Source: Chrysaora quinquecirrha (lineage: Eukaryota; Cnidaria; Scyphozoa; Semaeostomeae; Pelagiidae). Taken from it: a DNA stretch of 64,000 nucleotides. Of the stretch, positions 47,201 through 59,366 are shown in pieces. The stretch covers positions 3,990,921-4,054,920 of the forward strand of contig JACTAT010000060.1 in assembly GCA_014526335.1 (NCBI GenBank), written 5' to 3'. The notes under the pieces were generated by a model. The model did no database searches, was not told the origin of the DNA, and worked only from the letters and a program-made list of their open reading frames with translations. Position 1 is the stretch's first letter. Each line of letters opens with the position of its first letter. Both the position numbers and the translations under genes were made by a program.

Positions 47201-47600
47201 AGATTGATTTAAAAGTTATCTCGTTACACCTGGATACAAAGTTTAGCTCAACGCGTTGCACCTTGATACAAAGTTAAGGCACACGGATACAGGAATCAAA
47301 CACTTCGATACTGTCAAATGGCCCATTAATAAAGTGCAAAACCCAGAAAATTTATTAAATAAACTAAAATGAGTCGAAAAATTTTCAAATAAAGATTGAT
47401 TTAAAAAGTCATCCCTTACACCTGAATACAAAGTTTAGCTCAACGCGTTGCACCTAGATACAAAGTTAAGGCACACGGATACAGGAATCAAACACTTCTA
47501 TACTGTCAAATGGCCCATTAACAAAGTGCAAAACCCAGAAAGTTTATTGAATCAACTAAAATGATTCGAAAAATTTTCAAATAAAGATTGATTTAAAAGT
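44270..47600 (+). repeat. 191-bp satellite array (~17 copies)
   Basis: The unit contains TTACACCTGGATACAAAG, CACACGGATACAGGAATC, CACTTCGATACTGTCAAATG and AAATGAGTCGAAAAATTTTC. Spacing measured at GATACTGTC is 191-192 bp. A segment at 44641-44870 appears identical to 47221-47450, which shows recent homogenisation or duplication between array ends. One copy near 45130-45300 is scrambled by short insertions. Confidence 0.92.
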
Positions 47601-47616
47601 TTTTTGACTCATTTTA

Positions 47617-49345
47617 GTCCACACGTCCACATCGTCCACATGAATTTCGACTCCCTCTATCTCTCTCTATATGTGTGTATATATCTGGTCCACACGTCCA
47701 CATCGTCCACATGAATTTCGACTCACTCTATCTCTCTATATATGTGTGTATATATCTGGTCCACACGTCCACATCGTCCACATGAATTTCCACTCCCTCT
47801 ATCTGTCTATATATGTGTTTATATATCTGGTCCACACGTCCACATCGTCCACATGAATTTCGACTCCCTCTATCTCTCTATATATGTGTGAAAATATCTG
47901 GTCCACACGTCCACATCGTCCATATGAATTTCGACTCCCTCTATCTGTCTATATATGTGTTTATATATCTGGTCCACACGTCCACATCGTCCACATGAAT
48001 TTCCACTCCTCTATCTCTATATATGTGTGTATATATCTGGTCCACACGTCCACATCGTCCACATGAATTTCGACTCCTCTATCTCTCTTTATATGTGTTT
48101 ATATATCTGGTCCACACGTCCACATCGTCCACATGAATTTCGACTCCTCTATCTCTCTATGTGTGTGTATATACCTCGTCCACACGTCCACATTGTCCAC
48201 ATGAATTTCGACTCCTCTATCTCTCTATATGTGTGTATATATATATCGTCCACACGTCCACATCGTCCACAAGAAGTTCATCTCCTGTATCTCTCTATGT
48301 GTGTGTATATGTCTGGTCCACACGTCCACATCGTCCACAAGAATTTCGACTCCTCTATCTCTCTATATATGTGTATATATCTGGTCCAAACGTCCACATC
48401 GTCCACAAGAATTTCATCTCCTGTATCTCTCTGTGTGTGTGTATATATCTGGTCCACACGTCCACATCGTCCACAAGAATTTCATCTCCTGTATCTTTCT
48501 ATATGTGTGTATATATATATCGTCCACACGTCCACATCGTCCACAAGAATTTCATCTCCCTGTATCTCTCTATGTGTGTGTATATGTCTGGTCCACACGT
48601 CCACATCGTCCACAAGAATTTCGACTCCTCTATCTCTCTATATATGTGTATATATCTGGTCCACACGTCCACATCGTCCACAAGAATTTCATCTCCCTGT
48701 ATCTCTCTATGTGTGTGTATATGTCTGGTCCACACGTCCACATCGTCCACAAGAATTTCAACTCCCTCTATCTCTCTATATATGTGTATATATCTGGTCC
48801 ACACATCCACATCGTTCACAAGAATTTCATCTCCCTGTATCTCTCTATGTGTGTGTATATATCTGGTCCACACGTCCACATCGTCCACAAGAATTTCGAC
48901 TCCCTCTATCTCTCTGTATATGTGTATATATCTGGTCCACACGTCCACATCGTCCACAAGAATTTCGACTCCCTCTATCTCTCTATGTGTGTGTATATAT
49001 CTGGTCCACACGTCCACATCGTCCACATGAATTTCGACTCCCTGTATCTCTCTATGTGTGTGTATATGTCTGGTCCACACGTCCACATCGTCCACAAGAA
49101 TTTCATCTCCCTGTATCTCTCTATGTGTGTGTATATGTCTGGTCCACACGTCCACATCGTCCACAAGAATTTCATCTCCCTGTATCTCTCTATGTGTGTG
49201 TATATGTCTGGTCCACACGTCCACATGGTCCACAAGAATTTCATCTCCCTGTATCTCTCTATATGTGTGTATATATATCTGGTCCACACGTCCACATCGT
49301 CCACAAGAATTTCATCTCCCTGTATCTCTCTATGTGTGTGTATGT
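47617..49345 (-). repeat. 71-bp satellite array, right arm (inverted, ~24 copies)
   Basis: Reverse complement of the left array. Inner copies (to about 48270) have CATGAATTTC, outer copies CAAGAATTTC, the same subfamily order as in the left arm read from the centre outward. At the junction (47605-47616) 12 bases of the 191-bp unit appear inverted (GACTCATTTTAG). Confidence 0.95.
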
Positions 49346-49533
49346 GTAGGTACGGAGACACGCACACATACTATATATTATATATATATGAGGTTAACAC
49401 ATTGGGTTAGCAAGGTTCCCATCCATCGTAAAATGTAAGAGCGTCTCCATGCAAATATATCGGTGACATGGCGCTGCGTAGACGCATATAGCGGTGCTGC
49501 GTAGGTGCATATTCGTGCCTGAGCCATCGAGGG

Positions 49534-49881
49534 ATAGCCTTCCAGGGGCAGTCCAGTGCCAGAATTCCGATGTTATATTTTTGTAAATATCTTTGTCTAC
49601 CATTATGCTTTTATCATTATATTTACTGCTTCAACTTGTTGCCTTGCATAAAAGCTGAATGTTTGGCTAATGTCCATGGCAATTTGATTAGTTCTTGGCG
49701 CAGTTAATTTCACTTAAAAGAGAAATCACAGTTGGGCTTAATTTGCAACTTAATTGATGACATCTTTGGTTCTGTTTTAGCCTTGCTCATTTACTGTACT
49801 ACCAAAAACCACAATTTTTTGTATATTGCACCATAACAGTTAAGTGAGACTTCTACTGATTTTTCCTCTGTTTATTTGCAG
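49534..49881. other. Flank between the foldback-like element and the TPR-CHAT gene
   Basis: AT-rich sequence with a TTTATTTGCAG acceptor at its end. It is the intron before the first recognised TPR exon; any earlier exons would lie left of the 9.5-kb element or be lost. Confidence 0.5.
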
Positions 49882-51388
49882 AAAATACAACCGGCAATGA
49901 AAGGCAATTATATACCATTCATGCCCTGTTGATAATCTTTGATCATCTGTATAAAGCAGAAGATTATAAACTTTGCTTTCAACTTGCAATGATTGCAGAT
50001 GAACATGTGACTAATCTATCATCCAAGCAAGATTTCAACCCTGGAACTAAATCTCAATCTTTTCTGACTCTCCAATTTCTCACACAAAGATGGAGGTTCT
50101 GGTGAGACTAAGTTCTTGTTATCTACAGACGAGAAAATTTGAAGAAAGCATTGAACTAGCCAAAGAATGCCTCAAGCTAAGTAAAGAAAATTCTGACAAA
50201 GTAATACAAATGAGCTGTCTTGTTCTTCTTGCAAATGCTTCTTTGAAAGAAAAGAACTTTAAAAGAGCTATTTTGTATAATCACCTACTGCTTCAAAATG
50301 GAAGAAGCCTTGATAGAAATGACGTTGAAAAATCTGAATGGAACAATCAGACTGAGTGCCAGGTGCTTTGGAATTTATCTGCTTGCAATAATTCAGTTGG
50401 AAGCATACAGTCTGCTGCTAAATATGCAGAAGAATATTTGGGTTGTGTTAGATTTGGCAGTCAAGAGAATCTAATCCAAATTTATTCCTACCTAGGGAGT
50501 TTGCAGTATTTGCTTGATGATTTTGACTCTGCTTTGCAGAGCCATGAAGCTGAGCTTGCTATCAGTAAAAAGTTCAATGACAGAATGAGCATGGCAAAAG
50601 CATATGGAAATTTAGGTCTTGTTTATGCTGCTATGGGCAAAATAAGTTTAGCAAATGAGTTCTTGGAGCAAGAATTAAAAATTGCAAAATCTCTTCAGCA
50701 AAATGATATGCAGCTAAATGCATTCCAAAAGACTGGAACAGCAAAAATGAAGATTGGTGACATTAAATCGGCAATTGAGTGTTTCAAATGTGTATATGAT
50801 CTTGCTAGAGAATCTCATGATTGGAAAATGCAATGCCTTTCATATATAAATATTGGTAAGTTATATCAAAAACAGGGCTCTCTGAATTTTGCAAGGCATT
50901 ACCTGGAGCAAGGCATGAATCGCGCCAATGATTTGCAAATGCAAAAGGAGTCCATTGATGCTGAGTTACATCTAGCGCAAGTTTTAAAAGTTCTTGGCTA
51001 CTATGAAGATGCACGAAAGCATTTCAAAGAAGTTGTTCTGTATTTTGAGAATATTTTAGATACAATGGATAACTTTGACATACTTCTTGAAAATGATGTC
51101 GTTAATAAGCTAACAAGTTGCTGCAAAGATCTTCAGGAAGTACTTGTGAAACTTCATTGCTGGCAAGATGCACTTGAAATAGCAGAGCTGTGTCACTCAA
51201 GGCTTCACGTCAATTTAATAAAAAAGAGAAAGGCTGCTTGTTCAGAAAAGGCGATAATTGATGTTCCAAGAACATTCATAGAGATAGAGGAATTATTGAA
51301 AAAGTTGCCCTCAAATACTACAGTTCTCTACTACACTATTTCCTCTACAGGCTTTTTTCTTTGGATGCTAAGGCCTGAAAAGGATTGA
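49882..51388 (+). CDS. TPR-CHAT gene, TPR block
   Basis: The exon opens after TTTGCAG in frame NTTGNERQLYTIHALLIIFD (to about 50050), then the frame shifts and continues from about 50090 (MEVLVRLSSCYLQTRKFEES) to a stop at 51386-51388. It encodes about nine tetratricopeptide repeats with helix pairs such as AYGNLGLVYAAMGKISLANE, YINIGKLYQKQGSLNFARHY and ALQSHEAELAISKKF. TPRs form a superhelical protein-binding scaffold. The block resembles the TPR part of TTC28-like proteins and of the CHAT proteins expanded in cnidarians. The 5' end of the gene was not found. The shift near 50060 and the one at 51375 both behave like the loss of one base, so they may be decay or a deletion-prone assembly. 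Confidence 0.8.
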
Positions 51389-53755
51389 AAAAGTTTGTCA
51401 AATACAACAGTTTAGCTTCACATTCAGTGCATGAGCTAGTGAGAGACTGCATGAAATGCCTTGGTATCAGCGAAAAGGGTGGTGCATGCTGCTATAAAAC
51501 ATCTTACAAGGAAAATCTTACAGACCAATGGAGGTCAAAGAGAAGCATGCATAAAACAGTAAGTCAAAGTCATGCAACTGTCGCAGAAGCAAGTGTTGTT
51601 GTAAGTGAAAAACAATGTAAGCAGGAAGCTGCAAATACTATTGTACAACCTCAACGTGGCAACTCTGATTTTTCAGAAAGTTTCGATTGTAAGCAGGGTG
51701 CAGTCCTTAATCAAAAGGCAGGTTCGAAAGTCAAAGACTTGTATTTTACTTTGGAAAACAATCTGTTGTTCAGTAGCAAAGAATCTTCAGATATTGCTAA
51801 TAATCTGAGTGCAGCAGAACGAGAGGCTGTTATCAACAAAAAGGTTTTTGAATCCAAGGAAGAAGCATATGATTCGGGATACCATGAAAACAATTCGAGT
51901 TCTGAATTCTGCGATTCATCTTTGGGGGCACATGTGAACTTTCCAAAACACGCTAGTGACAACTCTCACAATAGAAAATCTGATGGTTTGTTGGCCGACT
52001 CGAGCCGTGGTAAATCCAGCCGTGAATCAACATTTGCTGAAAGCATTGCAGAAGATCAATCACACGAAAATTTGCTGAGAGAGCTTTTCAGAATTCTTCT
52101 TGGAAAAGTAGAACATCTCTTACCCACGTCTAATGAAGACCAATCATTGATTATTATTCCTGATGGGATCCTTAATATGTTGCCATTTCATTTATTAATA
52201 GATAAAAACGGTAAGGCACTCTACCAGAGGTTCAGAATATCTACGTTACCATGCTTGGCTCTTTTGGCTGTTGAGAATACGCCAACAAACAGTGAAACTG
52301 GATTAGTGTTTGGTAATCCATGCCTTCAAGATGCTTGTCTACGTAACATAAACGGTGATATATTGACATGGGAGGATGAACATACAGAGCAAGAGCTACT
52401 TGAGGTTTCGAATATTTTTGGTTGTTCTTATTTCACAGGTAAAATTGCAACAAAAGAAAACTTCATTAAGAATCTCTCAGATAGCGATATTATACATATC
52501 GCTACACATGGTGATAACAACAGAGGATGCTTATTATTTACACCAAACGTACACCGAGAGGAACCAGTTGCAGAGCGCAACTCGTATGTCTTCGACCTGG
52601 ATGACCTGGCAAAGTTAAAACTAAATGCAAAATTGGTCATCTTAAGCTCATGCGATCAATGTCCACATGGTGTTGCTGATTCACAGCTATTTGAGATGAA
52701 TTTGGTCACAGGTTTTCTTTCATCTGGAGCAAGAGCTGTGGTTATGTTTTTATATACTATACCGCACGAAGTATTGAGGATTGTTATTCATCAGCTTTAC
52801 CGTCTTCTGGAAGAGGTAAGAAGCTTTTTGGTGAACACCAATTTTGTTTTCTTCCTATTATTACTCAACTGTTGTTTTCTACTGAGGAATAAAATTTCGA
52901 ATCCCTGCCGTCAATGCCAATCCTCTACATCTGCTGGAATATTTGTCATGCAGGCTTTAAATAAGAATTATTATAGAGCTTCGAGAGACAAATATTTGTC
53001 GAAGAAGTATACGGAAAAACCTCTTTAAAACTCTAAATAGGGGTGCGGTAAAATAGGTGGTGCGCTGGGTTTTGATACCATTTGAACTGTGCAGCTATGT
53101 TCTTCTCTGTTCTAAGAAAAGAGTCCATTGTATAAAGTTCAAACAGTCAGAATTTCAAAAAGCCAGGTATTCAGGAGAATCTTAGTAAATAGGTTATTCG
53201 ACAAAAATGAGCTATTGCACAGTTTGTACGCAATAATTCGTTGATACTTCCCGTCTTTCTGATATTACAACCGCAAGATAATACTGTAATATCATTCAAG
53301 TTAACTCGACCATGGCCCATGATAGCACACGATATTTCTTGCCTGTTGCAACCAAAACAGAAAGCTAGTCTAAGATTATAGCAATCTAGCAATTGTCATG
53401 ACAACAATCTACCAGTAAACAAAGATGATTGACGATTTTCTTTGGGTACATTTGGGTAAGCTTGTGGCAAAATGTTTTTGGAACCTTCTCCGTTGGCATA
53501 TGAGATATTAATGTTTCAATGTCCATTGTTTTAAATAGGGCCGCAGTGTCAACCAGTCTTTACATTGCATATATAACTCAATGAGCAGTTCTGAAGATTA
53601 CAGCCACCCTGGCTACTGGGGTGGCATGATTCTTGTCGGACAAGATACGAAAGTTGATATTTGTGGCATCAGGAGAAGCGAGTTCAAAAGATCTGTGGAC
53701 GATGGAACTGCAATGATAAGACAGACCAGAGAACTTCAGAGTAGCATAAGTAAAG
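51385..53755 (+). CDS. TPR-CHAT gene, CHAT protease-like domain
   Basis: Continues the same gene in a shifted frame: a Ser/Lys-rich linker (about 51400-52070), then LIIIPDGILNMLPFHLLI, GNPCLQDACL, the catalytic His in HIATHG (52507-52509) and the Cys in LVILSSCDQ (52651-52653). The first exon ends at 52814 (GAAGAG|GTAAGA), and exon 53539-53755 adds GRSVNQSLH, HPGYWGGMILVGQD, the conserved CHAT C-terminus. CHAT domains are caspase-like cysteine protease folds found with TPRs. The His-Cys pair is intact, so the fold could be active if the frame breaks are assembly errors. Sequence read past 52814 is intron. Confidence 0.85.
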
Positions 53756-53817
53756 GTAAAAAGTGGACAACGTGTAATGCATATTCTAATCACTAACCAT
53801 TCATTACAAGATATATT

Positions 53818-54060
53818 AAACATCAATCCTAACAATAATAATAACAATAACAAAACAAATAATAGCAATAGCAATAATAAATCAATAACAATAGCAACAA
53901 TAAATCAATAACAAAAACAATAACAATAACAATAATAAATCAATAACAATAACAATTACAATTACAATTACAATTACAATTACAATTACAATTACAATTA
54001 CAATTACAATTACAATTACAATTACAATTACAATTACAATTACAATAACGATAACAATAG
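53818..54060. repeat. AAT/AAC microsatellite and (CAATTA)n tract
   Basis: Mixed AATAAC repeats are followed by about 16 copies of CAATTA at roughly 53950-54046. It lies in an intron of the TPR-CHAT gene. Confidence 0.95.
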
Positions 54061-54402
54061 CAATAACATTACTTATTTAACTTTTGCACTGCAAGATCAT
54101 TATAGGGAGTAGATTTTATAGTCAATAATGATGAATAAACACTAATCACTCATCACTAATGAATGCTGATTTAATATCCAACATCAATTGTTATGATTAT
54201 TTGCCTATTTAGCTTTTCGCATTGCCGGTTCAAGTTTCTTTTTCATTAGGCTTCTTTCCAATTAAATCAAATTTAAACTTCTTATCCTGAAGCTCTTTTA
54301 TTACTCTTAAAAATCAACAAATTATGTCTGGATTAGAAAGGAACTTGGGAAATCTAATTCTTCATTCGTTCCTAAAGTCGCACTTTTTTAATTTTTCACC
54401 AG

Positions 54403-57400
54403 GTTTCTGCAATGGTATTCAAGAATCGAAGTTATTCCTTGATGCACATGATTTACAGATGCATTTTGCCTCACTTTTGAGAATGGAAAACAGCGTGGCA
54501 GCTCTAGAGGCGCTCAAAGATCTCGTAAGTTTCTTAGTTTTTGTTCAATTTTCAACTTTTGTTTTTTGTAATCTAATAAGTGTTATTTTCCCGTCACGCG
54601 GGTACAAAGCTTGACTTACTTCAATTAAACCTTTTGAATGAAAAAGATAATTACAAAGTATTTTTTATGCACTTTCCTGTGCATGATGAGAGATAACGGA
54701 CTTGGAAAGTTGCATCAGTCACATAAAACTCTACTTATGTAGAGTACATAAATGTGAGCGGGCACAGAATTGAGTGAGACATAGAAACTAAGCTTAATTC
54801 CTTTGAGAAACAATTTGTAATATCATTTTTAATTTCCTAGCAGAGGTCTTATTAAAGGAAAAGCGTAATTGTCACCTCATCTAGCTTTCACCCATACATT
54901 TGGATTGCTTATAAAGTTGACCAGAGTAGAGTGTAAAGGTTATTATAAGACCATATTTGCTTTCTGCATATTTGACGAGTTAAACTGTGATGTTTTTTGA
55001 TTTGGACATACTAAACTGTCGGTACGCTGTACATTAACATTGTTTCTGGAAGCAGAAGCAGTAGAGCAATAAACGTTAAAGTGCGTATGAAATGAAATTT
55101 TACATTTCAAATCATCAGGGTTTTCTAGTAGAACAAAATAAGCTGGTTTTAGTGATGCCATTTTTTTGGATTTGACGTTAGGGAATCTCCTGATATGCAC
55201 ATCGGAAAATCAAGTATTTAGTGTTTTAGTGTTTTTGTATGACAAAAAGCGTGTCACAGGGTTTGCAATCTCTGCAAGAAAGTGCAGTCGTTCAGGCATT
55301 GTACACTGAACATGAAGGTCTCTCTCAGAACAACTGTAAAATTTTTCTCCCTGCTAAATTTCTTCCCTTGAAGTAGCCACAGCATGTGTGCTTCTGTGTT
55401 ATGAATCGTGTTGCAAATCTCATGACGTCACAATTTGTTTTTGCTTTGTCACAGCGACCTGCGATTTTCAAACAACACTTCCAGTGCAAACTTTCTGGCC
55501 ACGTATCAATTTTTAACATTAGGATGTTTCCAAGTTTCTATTTTTTATAAAAAAGGTTCAAGTAAAATTTCATTTCATAGGCAATTTAAGATGCCTGCCG
55601 TTGCAATAAATCAAGATCTCTACAAATCAAAAAGTCTCAGAATGTTCTTAAACATTCTTGGCTTTCGCCCTCAGCCAGCCTTATTCGAAAACGACACTAC
55701 TTTTCTAATGCTTCCACCGTGGAATTTCGACAGAGTGTTGGACGACGTTTTAACATCAATCATCTGCATTCATGGTAAGAGTGCTAATTGAAATTCGAAT
55801 TTTTATTTTGATATTGAAACTAAAGGAAAAGCATTTTAAATCACAGAAAACATTGGTTTTGCAAGGCTCTTTTTTGCTGTTAGTATGACCATATTGGTTT
55901 ATGTTGCTTCAAATAAATAGATAATAAGAAGTCACTGTTTTTTTATAAAACTTCATCAGAGTTTACGTAGCGAAACGTGTGTGAATCTGAGTGTGCAAAG
56001 TAAAGTGTTATTTCGTGACAGTTTATAAAATTTTACATGAAAGTTTTTTTGTTTCTTTTTGTGCATCCGCCCTTTTTGTATCTTATAGATGTCTTTAAAA
56101 TGTGATATTTCTGAGCAGTTTAATAATATTCCATTTTCTATCATTTCATCTATGCAAGCATCAGAGAACCAATTCTCAAATAAAAACACTTATTGCCAAA
56201 TAGCTATAATTTGGTTTTTGTTTTTGAGCTTTTTTGTCTACTAAAGAAAGAATTTCACGTGCAGAGCTATTGCTGTCTTGCAATTGAAAAATCAAGATAT
56301 TGCTTAACATTTTGGTAATGGTTTTACATGAATATGAGCTAATAATAAAGTTTCGTGTTTTTTTTCTTCAGATATCAGCTTGGCTTCTACTAGTGCTGCC
56401 TTCTTTTTGTCACAAGTTCTTCCCAGTCTTACTGAACGCCCCTTAAATACTTTGAAAAATATGGTAAGTGTTTTGTATTTGATTTTGAAAATTGAAGTGG
56501 TTTACTGCCAATGTTATCAAGCTACTTTGAATATGCTATTTCTTCTGAACTTTTATTGACAAAGAAATCTTGTTTCTGCCATTATCTTGGCATTCGTATA
56601 CAGATTTTTTTTAGCCAAGCATTATCACCTTCAGTGCTCAGGGTCTTGCCAAACAGTCAACAATTGCTTGTCAAATATTATTAACCATTTTAAACAACGC
56701 TTGTCGAACATCTTTTCTTGTTTCCACATCAAATTAAAGCAAGCAATTGTCACCACAGATTGAGTTTTAAGAGCTGAATTTTTACAGATCGATGCATTAT
56801 GTGGTATCATGAATGAAATTTTGGTTCACTTGACCTACCTATTTTTGGACAGCTCCAAAACCCACATTAAATTGCCAAAAACGACAAACACATCAAATGG
56901 ATTTCGTTTCTCTAAGAACAAGCTACTTGCAACAAGTTAGGTATTCTAATTTTTTGTATTCATATTTGAATATTACAGATAAATGCAGCACAGAACAATC
57001 CGGAACCAGGACTTTGCCTAAGCGACTCTAATATTCAATTCTTCTGGGCTGCAGCTGAAAAGAAGCGATTTCTTCAGCATGTTGGGTTCCATGAGATTGG
57101 TGGTTGTATTTATCTCAATGCTGGAAATCCTTATGAACAGCTTCAAAATTCAACGATGAAACTTGTCATTTCACTGTCGGCTTTACATAAGAAGGAAAAG
57201 CACAGAGAAGCAATTGATCACTTGAAACTACAGAAATCCTACCATGAAAAGGTTGGCTTTGTCGTTGTATAGATACTAACCTAATGATATCAGAACTAAT
57301 TCAAGTTTGTAAGGTTGTCATTCAAAGGTGATTTCACCAAAAGGTGATTTTGTCATTCGCAAGGCAACATTCAAAAGAGTTTAGAAATCTTTGCATATGT

Positions 57401-59366
57401 GCCATTCTAAGATACCAAAGAATAATTTCCTAATGAAGAGCACTTTCGTTCTTTTTTGTTTTAGATTGTTTCATTTCAGCCTTGGTTTGCCATTAGGCCA
57501 ACAGAAGAACAAAACAATGCAAAACAATTGCTTGCAAAAGAGTGAGTTACTGTTACTGCCATCCTTGTATCTTAAGAGACCGTTTCAGGAAGGTCTGGTT
57601 CGTCGCGACAATTCTCTGGAAGATTGCGGACATCTTGATTAACGGAGTCCTCTCCGAGTGCAACGACTAAGATTACGATCGCTTTAGGAGAGGAGGTAGT
57701 GCAGCAAACTTTTCTTCAAATTCACGAATAATGGAATGGAAGATCAAAAGAGGAAAGGAATCTGCGACAATAAATGCTGTGGATATTCGCAGAAACTCTG
57801 GAAAAAAGATGCAAATAACTCGCAGAGGGAATCTACTTCATTCAATGCCTCCTTAAGCAGATAAGCTGAGACTTGAATTCTTTGTTTGATTTGCTGCACT
57901 ACCTCTCCAGAAGCGGCTGTTATTCAGGTTGTTGCACGTGGAGAGGATTCCCTTACTATAAATTGCCATCTTCCAGAAAAGTATCGACCTTGGCCTCTTT
58001 GAATATATCTATTCGCCATATACAGTAATTTTAGATGGGAAAATGTGTCCATTATAACTGTGCAAATGAAGTAATGTTAAATTTTTCAAGATTTAATTGT
58101 ATTTTCCCTATAAAATAGAGCTGGATACTTTTCCGATATATAAGGTATGTGTTACTGCGTCTTCGTCTCTAGCGTGTTAATAATATTTCTATCATTTTGC
58201 AAATTTGGAAAGTTTTGAAACTGCGCTGCGCAGAATGCTGCTAAGCCGTGAAGACACGACCCAAGAGGGTAGATATTCTTTCAAAACTGCTGTTTATATA
58301 GTTGTGTGTTTTTTTCAGCTTGCACAACAAAGGCAGACAATTTCGTACATTTGAAAAGCGAGGACGGCATTGGCACGACGCGACTATAGAATCTTGGGTA
58401 AGAGAACAATATCAAATACTTGGTTAAACAAGCTTTGTAGCAGGGGAAAACAACCTTTAAGACGGTATTATCATATTAAAAATTTAAGACGGTAACTTGG
58501 GTTTAGAGCCGTGAGGTGACTGTCGCTGTGGCTGCTGAATGCTGTGGAGGAGGGCTGAGAAGAGGAAGGAGAAAAGAAGCCTGCCCCTCTTCTCTTTCCT
58601 GTTTTTATCGTTTCTTGTTTTATTCTCCCTAATGACTCTTTCAGGCTCTGGTACACAGATTATATGACTGGCGGCTAACCAAACTGTTGAATTTGAATTT
58701 GAATTTGAATTTGTGGCTAACCAAACTGTTGAATTTGCGTCGAAGGTGTTTGTGTTACATAGAGTTATCTTTATATGAACTTGAAATTCGTTTTGTATAC
58801 GAATTCTTGAAAACACTCGCCATTATTAAATAGTTCACTAGAAGGCAAAACAAGTTCAACTTCAACTTTAAATAAAAGCCTTTACTCGGCCTTCCTTGTT
58901 GAATCTTAATTTTTTGCTTGTTCATACTTCATTCTTATTTGATTAGTCCTTACTTATTCTCAATTGTGCCTCATTTGTAACGTTTCTACGAAGAGAATAA
59001 AGCAATCTTCATTATGCTTTAAGACTAGAAAAACTGTGGATGTCGTAGTTTTCAAGGGAAATCAACAAATTCAAAATAGTCTCATTTTATTCATTTCAGA
59101 AAACAGCTGAATGCCATACGATACATATTGGTCCAGAACCTGAAAAGCCAGAGCAAGTTGAATATAAATCCAATAACCTATTGAAAGTTAAAGTCAAGCC
59201 GGGTGGAACGCCTTCTAGTTGCAGATTTCCTCTTGTTGAAAAGCCAAAAGTTACGAAATACCAGTGCTACAAGCTTAGAGAAGACATGGAAGAGGTATTT
59301 ATCGAACGCAATAGGAAACTTGAGAATAGAAAGCGGTATGAGGTTTGTAAATTGTACACAAGTTGA
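54403..59366 (+). CDS. TPR-CHAT gene, 3' exons
   Basis: Exons 54403-54524 (FCNGIQESKLFLDAHDLQMH), 55591-55774 (MPAVAINQDLYKSKSLRMFL), 56372-56463 (SLASTSAAFFLSQVLPSLTE), 56979-57251 (WAAAEKKRFLQHVGFHEIGG, KLVISLSALHKKEKHREAID), 58319-58397 (RTFEKRGRHWHDATIESW) and 59100-59366 (ending CYKLREDMEEVFIERNRKL...YTS, TGA). Phases agree from 53755 to 57251. The exon at 58319 needs phase 2 but the previous one ends in phase 0, so an exon is missing or the gene is broken there; a foldback element sits in that intron. The tail follows CHAT domains in related cnidarian proteins, but I cannot name its fold. AATAAA occurs at about 59461. Confidence 0.7.
57572..58001. mobile_element. Foldback/MITE in the TPR-CHAT intron
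   Basis: The left arm contains CTCTGGAAGATTG, GTCCTCTCCGAGTGCAAC and GGTAGTGCAGCAAAC. The right arm is the inverted relative with GTTTGATTTGCTGCACTACC and CATCTTCCAG. Arms are about 120-130 bp, with divergence. No coding content. Confidence 0.68.
58675..58740. repeat. Short direct duplication around (GAATTT)n
   Basis: GGCTAACCAAACTGTTGAATTTG occurs twice, separated by GAATTT repeats, within the last intron of the TPR-CHAT gene. Confidence 0.85.

Larger units (their letters stand above)
40028..49533. mobile_element. 9.5-kb foldback-like element with satellite arms
   Basis: The 26-bp ends CCCTCGATGGCTCAGGCACG... (40028-40053) and the exact reverse complement (49508-49533) enclose 9506 bp. Inside the left end is a ~71-bp tandem array on plus (about 40220-43390). 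Inside the right end is the same satellite in opposite orientation (about 47617-49345). Between them are a hairpin element and a 191-bp array. This is the plan of Drosophila foldback or Galileo-type elements, whose long inverted termini are built of tandem repeats. No transposase or target duplication was seen. Confidence 0.65.

Noticed and set aside
44663..47431. Identical 62-residue open frames at 44663-44851 and 47243-47431
   Set aside because: Both lie within units of the 191-bp satellite; identity reflects repeat homogenisation.
40220..49345. CRISPR-like array
   Set aside because: Repeats are contiguous satellites without unique spacers, in a eukaryotic context with no cas genes.
52815..53028. 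C-terminal extension of the CHAT exon to the stop at 53028
   Set aside because: A strong GTAAGA donor at 52815 and the conserved CHAT end in the exon at 53539 show that this part is intron.
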